64,000 nt of DNA from Lachnospiraceae bacterium AM93-12TA (GTDB lineage: Bacteria > Bacillota > Clostridia > Lachnospirales > Lachnospiraceae): positions 1 through 64,000 of the forward strand of contig JAQERH010000010.1 of assembly GCA_027698105.1 (NCBI GenBank), read 5' to 3'. This document shows, one piece after another, positions 16,531 to 24,354 of this stretch. Numbering within the stretch: position 1 is the stretch's first letter; each line of letters begins with the position of its first letter. The translations under genes were made by a program, and so were the position numbers. Below the pieces are notes generated by a model that was not told the origin of the DNA, made no database searches, and worked only from the letters and a program-made list of their open reading frames with translations.

Positions 16531-17334
16531 ATGAACGTAAAAGGAAAGGTTGTTATTGTCACAGCATCTACAAGAGGAATCGGCTGGGCCTGTGTTCAGG
16601 CCTTTGTGAGAGAAGGAGCCATTGTATATCTGGCTGCCAGAAATGAAGAGGCAGCAAAAAAGAGAATCGAGGAGCTTTCAGGAGAACCAGGACAGGCCAA
16701 ATGGGTTTACTGCGACGCGTCAGTAAGAGAATCCTATGCCTCCATGGCAGAGACGGTGGAGAAGGCAGAGGGACGCATTGATGTTCTGGTAAATAATTTT
16801 GGAACCTCAGATCCCAGGACAGATCTGGACATTGCCAGAACCAGATACGAGGATTTCTTGGATACCCTGGATAAAAACCTGTCCAGCGTATTCCTGTCCA
16901 CCCAGGCCGTGCTTCCTGTCATGAGAAAACAGGGAGGCGGAAGTATTGTCAATATCAGCTCCATCGGCGGACAGATTCCGGATATTGCCAGAATCGGTTA
17001 TGCAGTCAGCAAAGACGCCATCATTTACCTGTCTAAAAATATGGCTCTCCAGGAGGGAAGAAACGGAATCCGCGTCAATGTGGTATGCCCGGGACAGACT
17101 GCCACAGATGCAGTAAAAGACAATATGTCAGAGTCCTTCCAGGAACTGTTCTTACGCCATACTCCTATTAAGAGAATGGGAACACCGGAGGAGATCGCAG
17201 CAGCAGTGCTTTACTTCGGCAGCGAGGAAGCAGCTTATACTACAGGCCAGGTGATTGCCGTGTCAGGCGGATTTGGACTGGGTACACCGGTTTATGCAGA
17301 GCTGTCTGAGCTGTCTGCAGAAGACAGGCATTAG
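16531..17334 (+). CDS. Short-chain dehydrogenase, 7-alpha-hydroxysteroid dehydrogenase-like
   Basis: A 267-residue classical SDR. It has the cofactor loop TASTRGIG at 11-18, NNFG at 88-91 in place of the usual NNAG, and the triad S144, Y157, K161, with the same spacing as S146/Y159/K163 of E. coli 7-alpha-HSDH. The block GGSIVNISSIGGQIPDIARI and the ending LGTPVYAE closely match my memory of clostridial NADP-dependent 7-alpha-HSDHs (C. scindens/C. sardiniense type), which also carry NNFGT. I infer oxidation of the 7-alpha-hydroxyl of primary bile acids. AAAGGAG precedes the ATG at 16531. It is last in the ABC operon. Other keto-reductase substrates remain possible. Confidence 0.75.
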   Translation: MNVKGKVVIVTASTRGIGWACVQAFVREGAIVYLAARNEEAAKKRIEELSGEPGQAKWVYCDASVRESYASMAETVEKAEGRIDVLVNNFGTSDPRTDLDIARTRYEDFLDTLDKNLSSVFLSTQAVLPVMRKQGGGSIVNISSIGGQIPDIARIGYAVSKDAIIYLSKNMALQEGRNGIRVNVVCPGQTATDAVKDNMSESFQELFLRHTPIKRMGTPEEIAAAVLYFGSEEAAYTTGQVIAVSGGFGLGTPVYAELSELSAEDRH

Positions 17335-17461
17335 GAAACAAAAATTTGTTTTGCAGCAGTTGTAAAACAAGATTAAATTGTTATAATTTCAACAATTAAT
17401 GCCAAATTATCGGAAATTTAGAGAAAATACTAAATAAGTAATAGAAAAAATAGAGTATATA

Positions 17462-17470
17462 TAGTATAAT
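17462..17470 (+). promoter_or_regulatory. Possible -10 element upstream of the Sir2 gene
   Basis: TATAAT at 17465-17470 in a very AT-rich 170-bp gap, 50 nt before the start codon. No convincing -35 is seen at the expected distance, so this is tentative. Confidence 0.35.
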
Positions 17471-17520
17471 TACAATCATAGAAATTCCATAGACAGGCCT
17501 GAATGGAAAGGGAGGGGGAC

Positions 17521-18258
17521 ATGTTTATGAAAGAAAAAATAGCAGTTCTGAAACGAATGCTGGATGAGAGTAATTATACAGTGGCACTCTGCGGTTCCGG
17601 TATGCTGACAGACGGAGGAATCACAGGAATCAAAAATCCAGAGAGAGCTTATGCCATTGAGAAAGCCTATGGCGCTTCGCCAGAGTATATTTTTACCAGC
17701 GCCTATTATAATACGAGGCCAGAGCAATTTTTCCATTTTTATAAAGAGGAGATGCTCCGCTGCATTCCAGAACCGGGACTGGGCAGCTACGCCATGGCCC
17801 GGATGGAGCAGGCGGGAAAGCTGCAGTGTGTGATCACGGCTAATGTATATAATCAGGCGATCCGGGGAGGCTGCGAGCATGTGATCAATCTTCATGGGAC
17901 GGTGTACGAGAATCAGTGTCCCAGATGCGGAGAACTCTATACCGTGGAGGATATTCTGGAGATGAAAGGGATTCCCTGCTGCCGCGTCTGCAATGCCACG
18001 ATTCGGCCGAAGGTATCCTTATTTGGAGAGATGGTAGACAGCCGCATTATGACCAGAACCACAGAGGAGATTGAAAAGGCGGAGGTGCTGCTGCTTCTGG
18101 GAAGCACTCTGTGCTCAGAAGTTTTTTCCAATTACCTTAAATATTTTCATGGAAAGTATCTGGCGGTGCTTCACAAAACGCCTCATTATTCCGATGAAAA
18201 AGCCGATTTGACCCTGATTGGCGAGCCGGGTCAGATTCTTTCACAGTTTGGCTATTAA
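17521..18258 (+). CDS. Divergent Sir2-family protein
   Basis: A 245-residue Sir2-fold protein. It keeps the catalytic histidine context INLHG, four zinc cysteines (CPRC, CRVC) and the IRPKVSLFGE motif. The NAD-site motifs are altered: GAGxSxxSGIPDFR reads GSGMLTDGGITGIK, and TQN(I/V)D reads TANVY, losing the usual Gln and Asp. Similar altered forms occur widely in Clostridia as I recall, so this is a conserved subfamily rather than a decayed gene. It may be a deacylase with unusual specificity, or an ADP-ribosyltransferase-like enzyme. Start chosen at ATG 17521 behind GGGAGGGGG; ATG 17527 is also possible. Confidence 0.85.
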   Translation: MFMKEKIAVLKRMLDESNYTVALCGSGMLTDGGITGIKNPERAYAIEKAYGASPEYIFTSAYYNTRPEQFFHFYKEEMLRCIPEPGLGSYAMARMEQAGKLQCVITANVYNQAIRGGCEHVINLHGTVYENQCPRCGELYTVEDILEMKGIPCCRVCNATIRPKVSLFGEMVDSRIMTRTTEEIEKAEVLLLLGSTLCSEVFSNYLKYFHGKYLAVLHKTPHYSDEKADLTLIGEPGQILSQFGY

Positions 18259-18264
18259 AGTAAA

Positions 18265-18317
18265 AAAGAAAGGTTCCCTGTTTCAGATGGAAAGCAGGGG
18301 GAGCCTTTCTTTTTTTG
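18265..18317. terminator. Bidirectional terminator between convergent genes
   Basis: AAAGAAAGGTTCCCTG pairs with CAGGGGGAGCCTTTCTTT around a 14-nt loop, with A-rich sequence on the left and a T7 run on the right, serving the Sir2 gene and the convergent 18338-18766 gene. Confidence 0.88.
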
Positions 18318-18337
18318 TCCAAAATACAGACGCATGT

Positions 18338-18766
18338 TTAGAGATATTTTTTCATGTCCTCGATATTTTTTTCTTCTGATTTCAGCTGTCTTTGAGCCAG
18401 GCTGACTACAGACGGGTTGGAACCGCGGTAGGAATTCAGCTGCTTTTTTAATTCTGTGGCTCCCATGGTGTTTCCCTGAATGATCATTTCCGCCAGCTTG
18501 GAAGTGGTAGGATTGATCAGGCTTTTCATAGTGGAGGATACTCTGGACATGGCCTTGGCTACAGGACTTGCATCCTCTGCCACAGCTCCATGTGCCCGGA
18601 GCATATTTTTGCTTTCCTCGTAGGCCAGCTCATATTCGTCCAGCTGTGAATTCAGTGTGTGGAGAAACTGGACGTCGTTGGAGAGCTGAATCACATGGCG
18701 GACGCTGTCCCGGCCCATATCTGCATTCTGATGAATCTGATTTAAAAGTTCAATATCCTGTGTCAT
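18338..18766 (-). CDS. Small all-helical protein, function unknown
   Basis: A 142-residue soluble protein with no signal or membrane segment, predicted almost entirely helical, opening TQDIELLNQIHQNADMGRDS. The helical repeat spacing and the Asp/Glu/His placements (for example QNADMG and DEYELAYEES) recall ferritin-like DUF892/DUF2383-type stress proteins, but I see no complete ExxH metal pair, so this is only a guess. AAAGGAG precedes the ATG. It is divergent from the TlpA operon and convergent with the Sir2 gene. Confidence 0.75.
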   Translation of the reverse strand: MTQDIELLNQIHQNADMGRDSVRHVIQLSNDVQFLHTLNSQLDEYELAYEESKNMLRAHGAVAEDASPVAKAMSRVSSTMKSLINPTTSKLAEMIIQGNTMGATELKKQLNSYRGSNPSVVSLAQRQLKSEEKNIEDMKKYL

Positions 18767-18842
18767 AACATAGGCTCCTTTCCTGATGCATTGCTTACAA
18801 TAATTAGTATGGACAAAAAGAGGAAAAATAGACGGAAATAGA

Positions 18843-18871
18843 TTGTCTTTTCACAGTGTTCATGGTATTAT
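18843..18871 (+). promoter_or_regulatory. Promoter of the TlpA - 4Fe-4S operon
   Basis: TTGTCT, 17-nt spacer, TATTAT with upstream TGG (extended -10). The leader to the first start is about 100 nt. Confidence 0.6.
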
Positions 18872-18974
18872 CAGGGAACGCAGGCGCAGACCGGCGGTAT
18901 AAGATAAGAGATGAAAAGGCTTTTGAAGAAAAGGTCTGAAACATAAAACTTGTAAAACAGGAGGGAACAGACTT

Positions 18975-19598
18975 ATGAAAAAAAGATACCTGACAGTGAT
19001 GGCGGCATGTATCACAGCGGCAGCTCTGACTGCCTGCCAGGGAAAAGAAACAGAGCAGAAGCCGTCTTCTGCCTTTTCACAGGAGGCAGAGGCAGGAGAT
19101 TCCAAAAATAAGAAGGAAGCATCCGGGGAAAAGGACAGCAGCGGAGTATTTGAGTCCTTTACAGCCCAGGATTTAGATGGAAACCAGGTAGATCAGACTA
19201 TCTTTGCAGACGCAAAGCTGGCTATGATCAACGTGTGGGGAACCTTCTGCACCCCCTGCCTGGAGGAAATGCCGGATCTGGCTGAGCTGAGCCAGGAGTA
19301 TCAGGAGAAAGGAATCCAGATGATTGGAATCTGCTCCGACACGGTCAATGCAACCAAAGAGTTAGATCAGGCCAAGATTGAAAAAGCCAAAGAGCTGGCA
19401 GAACAGACAGGGGCAGATTATCTCCACATTGCCATGTCAGGGACGCTGGTGGACACTCTTCTTCCTCAGGTTATGGCAGTTCCTATGACGATTTTTGTGG
19501 ACAGTGAAGGAACCCAGGTGGGAACTGCCTATATGGGAGCCAGGGACAAGGAAGGCTGGGCGGAAATCATGGATGAAGTTCTGGCCTCTATCCAGTAA
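18975..19598 (+). CDS. TlpA/ResA-like thioredoxin-fold lipoprotein
   Basis: A 207-residue membrane-tethered thiol-disulfide protein. The lipobox ends at Cys21, followed by a Glu/Lys/Ser-rich linker. The AhpC/TSA-thioredoxin fold carries the redox pair C92-C95 (WGTFCTPC) and the cis-proline region (AVPMTIFVD). It is the first gene of a three-gene unit with a CxxC membrane peptide and a polyferredoxin membrane protein, suggesting extracytoplasmic thiol chemistry fed by low-potential electrons from the cytoplasm. Confidence 0.92.
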   Translation: MKKRYLTVMAACITAAALTACQGKETEQKPSSAFSQEAEAGDSKNKKEASGEKDSSGVFESFTAQDLDGNQVDQTIFADAKLAMINVWGTFCTPCLEEMPDLAELSQEYQEKGIQMIGICSDTVNATKELDQAKIEKAKELAEQTGADYLHIAMSGTLVDTLLPQVMAVPMTIFVDSEGTQVGTAYMGARDKEGWAEIMDEVLASIQ

Positions 19599-19624
19599 TT
19601 GAGGAAGGAAAGAGAGGCAGATTC

Positions 19625-19786
19625 ATGAAATATAAAACAGACAGAAAAAAAGCCTTAGGACCTGTTCAGGGCGGCCTTCTGTTAGGAGCGGCTGTCCTGC
19701 TGGCAGCAGGGGTTTATCGTGGGGAAGCGGCGACTGTATTTCTAAAGGCGGCAAATATCTGTATGGAGTGTATCGGAATTGGATAA
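19625..19786 (+). CDS. CD1871A-type CxxC motif membrane peptide
   Basis: A 53-residue peptide: a basic N terminus, one membrane segment (about 16-31), and the C-terminal signature CMECIGIG. This matches the small CD1871A family of CxxC proteins that sits next to TlpA-type and 4Fe-4S membrane proteins in Clostridia. The cysteine pair might relay electrons or disulfides, or bind a metal; this is inference. GAGGCAG lies upstream of the ATG. Its last codons overlap the start of the following gene by 8 nt. Confidence 0.85.
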   Translation: MKYKTDRKKALGPVQGGLLLGAAVLLAAGVYRGEAATVFLKAANICMECIGIG

Positions 19787-20696
19787 CAGAGGAAGTAAGG
19801 GAGGAAAACTGGCCAGGACGCGCCGCCTGCGTCTTTTCTGCCAGGCTGCCTGGTTTGCCCTTACAAACGGATACGCTGCCGGGTTTCTGGAGAAAAAGAT
19901 CTACACGGGAAAATTAAAGAGTCTCTGTGTTCCTGGTCTGAACTGCTACTCCTGTCCCGGCGCTCTGGCAGGATGTCCTATCGGTTCTCTTCAGGCAGTG
20001 CTTTCCAGCAGCAGTTTTGCTGTTTCCTGCTATGTGCTGGGATTTCTCATGATGTTTGGAACACTTCTGGGACGGTTTATCTGCGGATGGCTCTGTCCCT
20101 TCGGCCTGGTGCAGGATCTGCTTCACAAAATCCCGTTTCCGGGAAAGAAAAAGAACCTGCCGGGACACAGGTTCTTAAAATACATGAAATATGTGGTTCT
20201 GCTGCTGTTCGTCATTCTTCTGCCGTCCCTGGCAGTGGGAGTGACAGGAAATGGAAATCCCTGGTTCTGTAAGTACATCTGTCCCAGCGGGACGCTGATG
20301 GGAGGTCTGCCGTTAGGGCTTGGAAATCCCATGCTCCGCTCTGCCCTGGGAAAGCTGTTTAGCTGGAAGGTATTTCTGCTCCTTCTGACGGTGGTTCTGT
20401 CGGTAAAATACTACAGGCCCTTCTGCAAGTATGTATGCCCTCTGGGGGCGATTTACGGACTTTTTAACCCGGTTTCCCTTTACCGCTTCCGGATAGAGGA
20501 GAAGACCTGTATCCAGTGCGGCGCCTGCCAGAAGGTCTGCGGCATGGATATCAGAGTGTGGGAGACGCCGAACAGCGCAGAGTGCATCCGCTGCGGCGAC
20601 TGCAGGACAGTGTGTCCCACCGGCTCCATCCGTTCCACGATGGAGCGGATGCGGGAGGAGGGAAGAATGCAGAAGGAAAGCCAGGGTGGAGTGTAA
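19779..20696 (+). CDS. 4Fe-4S binding membrane protein (NapH/YccM-like)
   Basis: A 305-residue polytopic protein with about five membrane segments. Three membrane-proximal CxxxCP motifs ([24 protein letters not shown]) are followed by two ferredoxin clusters, [11 protein letters not shown] and [11 protein letters not shown]. These proteins carry electrons across or along the membrane. The start is unusual: TTG at 19779 inside the end of the preceding gene (GGAG upstream), or a CTG at 19809 with a better GGAGG. No ATG exists near the N terminus. Its partner genes suggest it reduces the CxxC peptide or the TlpA protein. Confidence 0.9.
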   Translation: MDNRGSKGGKLARTRRLRLFCQAAWFALTNGYAAGFLEKKIYTGKLKSLCVPGLNCYSCPGALAGCPIGSLQAVLSSSSFAVSCYVLGFLMMFGTLLGRFICGWLCPFGLVQDLLHKIPFPGKKKNLPGHRFLKYMKYVVLLLFVILLPSLAVGVTGNGNPWFCKYICPSGTLMGGLPLGLGNPMLRSALGKLFSWKVFLLLLTVVLSVKYYRPFCKYVCPLGAIYGLFNPVSLYRFRIEEKTCIQCGACQKVCGMDIRVWETPNSAECIRCGDCRTVCPTGSIRSTMERMREEGRMQKESQGGV

Positions 20697-20710
20697 AAGC
20701 TGATGGCAAA

Positions 20711-20745
20711 CAGATTAAAAGAGTGCGGAATTAGTTTCCGCACTC
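20711..20745 (-). terminator. Terminator of the trpXYZ operon
   Basis: A perfect 10-bp stem, GAGTGCGGAA with TTCCGCACTC (20721-20745), followed on the minus strand by TTTTAATCTG. The hairpin overlaps the last codons and stop of the ATPase gene. Confidence 0.75.
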
Positions 20746-21504
20746 AATACTGATTTCATTAAATTTACCTAAAATATCGTCTACTTTCACGGCCTGCTTT
20801 TCTTCGCAGGCCTTATCCATGACTGCCTGTCCCTGATGCATCATCAGAAGACGGTTCCCATATTCCACGGCATATCTTAAATTGTGTGTAACCATAAGGG
20901 CAGTCAGTTTCTTTTCCTTTATAATTCGATCCGTCAGCTCCATAATGACCTCTGCAGTTTTTGGATCCAGGGCAGCTGTGTGCTCATCCAGGATCAGAAA
21001 CTTAATAGGCGTCATGGTAGACATGAGAAGAGCCATGGCCTGTCTCTGTCCGCCGGAGAGGACTCCTGCCTTTACATCCAGTTTATCCTCAAGTCCCAGA
21101 CCCAGAAGCTGGAGATTCTCACGATAGAAATCAATTCTTTTTTTATTAGTGCCGCGGCGGAGATTAAAAGGCTTTCCTTTAGTATCTGCCAGAGACATAT
21201 TTTCCAGAATTGTCATGTTGGGGCAGGTTCCCATAGAAGGGTTCTGATAAACCCGTCCGATGACTCTCTGGCGTTTATATTCGGGCATTTTGGAAATATC
21301 AGTTCCATTGATTACAATATTTCCGGAATCCACAGGAATACTTCCGCAGATAATATTTAACAGAGAGGTTTTTCCGGAACCGTTGCTTCCTACTACGGAG
21401 ACGAACTGCCCCTGTTCTACAGTCAGGCTGAAATCTTCAAACAGACACATTTCATTGACCGTTCCCTGGTTATAAAATTTTCTGATGTGTTTTACTTCCA
21501 GCAT
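20731..21504 (-). CDS. trpZ: ABC transporter ATPase, tryptophan importer (TrpZ-type)
   Basis: A 257-residue ABC ATPase: Walker A GSNGSGKT, Q-loop at VYQNPS, signature LSGGQRQ, Walker B FLILDEHTAALD (His replaces the more usual Pro/Leu after DE), switch His in VTHN. It belongs with the permease and ABC_sub_bind receptor upstream; the permease stop and this ATG share position 21504. The whole unit lies behind a T-box reading UGG, so tryptophan import is the likely role. It resembles the trpXYZ systems predicted by comparative genomics in Firmicutes. Confidence 0.88.
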   Translation of the reverse strand: MLEVKHIRKFYNQGTVNEMCLFEDFSLTVEQGQFVSVVGSNGSGKTSLLNIICGSIPVDSGNIVINGTDISKMPEYKRQRVIGRVYQNPSMGTCPNMTILENMSLADTKGKPFNLRRGTNKKRIDFYRENLQLLGLGLEDKLDVKAGVLSGGQRQAMALLMSTMTPIKFLILDEHTAALDPKTAEVIMELTDRIIKEKKLTALMVTHNLRYAVEYGNRLLMMHQGQAVMDKACEEKQAVKVDDILGKFNEISIECGN

Positions 21505-22394
21505 CAGTTCACCTTCTTTCTGAATGAGCGGCCGCTTAACACCAGAATAATCAGGAACATGGCGGCAGTTACAAATTTATTATTGGAAGTATTGATTCCA
21601 AAGTTCTGGGCAATGCTCATGGCCATAGAGGTGCAGGCTTTATAGAGGATGGAACCCAGAATAACGGCAGTTGTTGTCTTTAAAAATCCCAGTTTGGCGA
21701 ACAGCTTAGTTCCAATAATCACGCTGGCGAGTCCTGTGACAATGGTTCCTGTGCCGACTCCGATATCGAAGAAGCCCTGCTGCTGGCAGAACACGCAGCC
21801 GGAGAGGGCAGCCAGGCCGTTGGCCAGGGCCAGGCCAATGATTTTTACTGTTCCCTTGTCCTTGGCCAGGGCTGTTACCAGAGTCTCATTGTCTCCAGCA
21901 GCTCTGAGAAGAAGGCCGGATCGTGTTTTTAAGTACAGATCCATCACAAGCTTGACGAAAAGGACAATGACCAGCAAAATGGCCATAACAGCCAGATCAT
22001 AGCTGCGGCTGGAAAAGGATGCGGTCATTTCATTTTCAAAAATGGTTTCCTGGCTGTAAATCGGGAGATTGGCCTTATTGCCGGCAATCATCAGATTGAT
22101 AGAGTAGAGCCCTGTCATTACGATAATTCCAGAGAGGAGATCCCTGATTTTCAGCTTGACATGAATCAGTCCTGTGACAGTGCCGGCCAGTGCTCCGGCT
22201 GCAAAGGCCAGAGGCAGTGTCAGGGGAGCAGGAACTCCCGCAACAATGGCCGCCGCTGTGACAGCCGCGCCGAAAGGAAAGGTGCTGTCTACGGACAAAT
22301 CTGGAAAATCCAGTATACTGTAGGTAATATATACGCCCAGGGCCATGAGAGAATAAATCAGGCCCTGGATCAGAATAGAGAGAAGAATGTTCAT
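21504..22394 (-). CDS. trpY: ABC transporter permease, tryptophan importer (TrpY-type)
   Basis: A 296-residue permease of the LivH-like branched-chain family that partners PF04392 receptors, with eight or more hydrophobic segments and the loop GTGTIVTGLASVIIGTKLF typical of this group. The ATG is preceded by GGAG (minus strand). It overlaps the ATPase gene and follows the receptor by 30 nt. Confidence 0.87.
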   Translation of the reverse strand: MNILLSILIQGLIYSLMALGVYITYSILDFPDLSVDSTFPFGAAVTAAAIVAGVPAPLTLPLAFAAGALAGTVTGLIHVKLKIRDLLSGIIVMTGLYSINLMIAGNKANLPIYSQETIFENEMTASFSSRSYDLAVMAILLVIVLFVKLVMDLYLKTRSGLLLRAAGDNETLVTALAKDKGTVKIIGLALANGLAALSGCVFCQQQGFFDIGVGTGTIVTGLASVIIGTKLFAKLGFLKTTTAVILGSILYKACTSMAMSIAQNFGINTSNNKFVTAAMFLIILVLSGRSFRKKVN

Positions 22395-22424
22395 ATTGTC
22401 TGCTCCGTTTCTTGTTTCGTGTGA

Positions 22425-23516
22425 TTACTCGGAAATTTCTTCAAACAGCTCTGCTGCAGAGGAAGTAAGGGATTCAGGAAGTTCTATTCCAAGATCTTCA
22501 GCTGCCTTTGTATTTCCATAGAAAGCAGCTCCCTCGATCAGCTCGTAAGGCATTTCAGAAGCTTTTTTCTCACCTTTTAACACCTTAGCTGCCATGCGTC
22601 CGGTCTGCTCGCCAAGAGAGATATAGTCCAGTCCCATGGCTGCCAAACAGCCCTTCTTTACCTGCTCAATCTCGCTTCCGAATACCGGGATGCCATTTTT
22701 GGAAGCAGCCTCCAGAACAACCGGGAGAGAGCTGACTACATTGTTGTCAGTCAGATTGCTGATGCAGTCTACCTTTGCTGCCAGCTGCTCTGCTGCCAGC
22801 GGGATGTCAGCAGAAGTGGAAATTCCGCTTTCTACAATTTCCAGTCCGAATTCAGGAGCAGCTTTCTTGTATTCCTCAATAGCAGCCTGGGAGTTGACCT
22901 CGTTGGTGCTGTAGAGAATGCCTACTGTTTTTGCCTCTGGCAGAATCTCACGGATCATAGCCAGCTGTTCGGAGACAGGAAGCTTATCGCTGGTTCCTGT
23001 GATATTTCCCACTGGCATCTGATCCTCTGTGGCCAGCTCAGCCAGTACCGGATCTGTGACAGCTGTGTAGATAACAGGAATATCGGTTCTCTTTGTGACG
23101 CTGTAAGCGCTCTGGGCAATGGGTGTCGCGATGGCGCAGACCATATCCACATCGTTGGAAACGAAGTTTGTGATAATCTGGCCGGAGAGAGAGCCGTCAC
23201 CGTTGGCGTTTTCATAGATTACTTCCAGGTTTTCACCTTCCACAAAGCCTTCCTCAGCCAGCCCTTTTAAAAAGCCTTCCCGGCAGTTATCAAGGGAGCC
23301 GTGTACTGCATACTGGGCGACTCCGATGGTGTAGTCCCCTTCTGCCACGGCTTCGCCGTTCTGAGTATTACCAGCCTGAGAGCTTTCCTCTGCGGTGCTT
23401 TTCTCCTCCGTGGAAGCTGCTTTTGTTTCCTGCTTGTTTTCAGAAGAAGAGCATCCTGTCAGGGCAGATACTGCCATAGCTGCGGTTAATAAAGCTGCGA
23501 TTGTTTTCTTTCTCAT
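22425..23516 (-). CDS. trpX: ABC_sub_bind substrate-binding lipoprotein (TrpX-type)
   Basis: A 363-residue lipoprotein receptor of the ABC_sub_bind family (PF04392). The signal is MRKKTIAALLTAAMAVSALT followed by Cys; a Glu/Ser/Thr linker leads to the mature domain (IGVAQYAVHGSLDNCREGFL). The ATG at 23516 has GGAGGAAT upstream; the longer open frame to 23699 runs through the T-box terminator and is not coding. Regulation by a UGG T-box makes tryptophan the likely ligand, as in trpX of streptococci and other Firmicutes. Confidence 0.9.
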   Translation of the reverse strand: MRKKTIAALLTAAMAVSALTGCSSSENKQETKAASTEEKSTAEESSQAGNTQNGEAVAEGDYTIGVAQYAVHGSLDNCREGFLKGLAEEGFVEGENLEVIYENANGDGSLSGQIITNFVSNDVDMVCAIATPIAQSAYSVTKRTDIPVIYTAVTDPVLAELATEDQMPVGNITGTSDKLPVSEQLAMIREILPEAKTVGILYSTNEVNSQAAIEEYKKAAPEFGLEIVESGISTSADIPLAAEQLAAKVDCISNLTDNNVVSSLPVVLEAASKNGIPVFGSEIEQVKKGCLAAMGLDYISLGEQTGRMAAKVLKGEKKASEMPYELIEGAAFYGNTKAAEDLGIELPESLTSSAAELFEEISE

Positions 23517-23599
23517 AGTACATTCCTCCAATTTTAATAAAATTTTTATGTTGTACTTGGAAGGAGTGAGAACTGGGAAGTGTGTTCTGCCGGATAAAA

Positions 23600-23880
23600 C
23601 AAAAAGTCCCAGACACAGTTTCCTGTATCTGGGACGAATTAATAAATCCGCGGTACCACCCATAATTGACGTAAAGTCCACTCTTTCATATACTAACATA
23701 TATGCCGCGAAAATAACGGATGCGGTTTCCGTCGCTCCCTACCTCCCAATATGGCATCAGGAACGCCCTCGAAAGTCCATTCGGCCGGCTGTGGCATACC
23801 GCGCTTCCACCTGTCTGCGGTTCTCTGTGATGCACCAATCTGGCTTACTTCTCTTTCTCAACGGTTTGTGTGTTTGGTTG
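23600..23880 (-). ncRNA. T-box leader (tryptophan, UGG specifier)
   Basis: On the minus strand the canonical T-box GGGTGGTACCGCG (23649-23661) is followed by a terminator stem (23606-23635, GTCCCAGA.../...TCTGGGAC) and a T run. Upstream, a Stem I with an AGAGAA bulge leads to a specifier region GAA-TGG-ACT; the codon TGG is at 23777-23779. By family rules uncharged tRNA-Trp would pair with UGG and the NCCA bulge, opening trpXYZ when tryptophan is scarce. Confidence 0.9.
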
Positions 23881-23885
23881 ACATC

Positions 23886-23914
23886 ATCCTAATACTTTTG
23901 CAGGCGTTTGTCAA
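23886..23914 (-). promoter_or_regulatory. Promoter of the trp T-box operon
   Basis: Minus-strand TTGACA (perfect), 17-nt spacer, TAGGAT, immediately before the T-box leader. Confidence 0.75.
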
Positions 23915-23968
23915 TAGAAAAATGAAAAAATTTACAAAAAAAATGGGAGAAGTCGCAAAATGAAAAGA

Positions 23969-24030
23969 TATGGCCGAGGGAAAATTTTCTTGTTCCACTT
24001 AAAGTCACAAAAAATTTTCCCTCGGCCATA
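23969..24030 (-). terminator. 20-bp perfect inverted repeat, terminator of tyrA-aroA
   Basis: TATGGCCGAGGGAAAATTTT (23969-23988) pairs perfectly with 24011-24030 across a 22-nt loop. On the minus strand TCTTTTCATTTT follows. It lies between the aroA 3' end and the trpX promoter. Confidence 0.75.
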
Positions 24031-24062
24031 AGAGGTGTTCTTGTTAAAAACAGGAAGAAATA

Positions 24063-24233
24063 AAAAAATCTATCAGCTTTGCGATTAGCTGCGTTTTCTG
24101 TTCGGCTCGTGCATCGGTGATCCGCCATTCGCGAAAACTCGCCTTACGGCTCAGACAATTCGCTCGGTGGCGGAAATTAGCACGAACCTCTCTGCGAAAG
24201 CCTCGCCATTATCGCCGAGCTGATAGATTTTTT
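24063..24233. repeat. Large nested inverted-repeat element (171 bp)
   Basis: Outer arms AAAAAATCTATCAGCT (24063-24078) and its exact complement (24218-24233) enclose further matched arms: GCGAT/ATCGC (24081-24085, 24211-24215), TCGTGC/GCACGA (24107-24112, 24180-24185), TCCGCCA/TGGCGGA (24121-24127, 24168-24174). The order and symmetry imply one long cruciform or folded RNA. No protein is supported inside. It may be a MITE-like repeat or a structured RNA downstream of aroA. I see nothing else in 24234-24354. Confidence 0.7.
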
Positions 24234-24354
24234 CTATGTTTAGAAGAATGCTTCAAGAAAAAATTTGTCAATCAGAGACTTCTGCAGCTTCTGGAATTTC
24301 AAAGGGAGCGGTTTCATCCCAGAGCGCTACGGTGTTCTCCCTATGCTGTTTTTC

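Noticed and set aside
62-17355. Shared 14-mer AAATTTGTTTTGCA at 62 and 17342
   Set aside because: Several such matches are expected by chance in 64 kb of this composition; flanks differ.
23517-23699. Longer start for the trpX lipoprotein
   Set aside because: This stretch is the T-box terminator and antiterminator region; the signal peptide begins at 23516 with a proper ribosome site.
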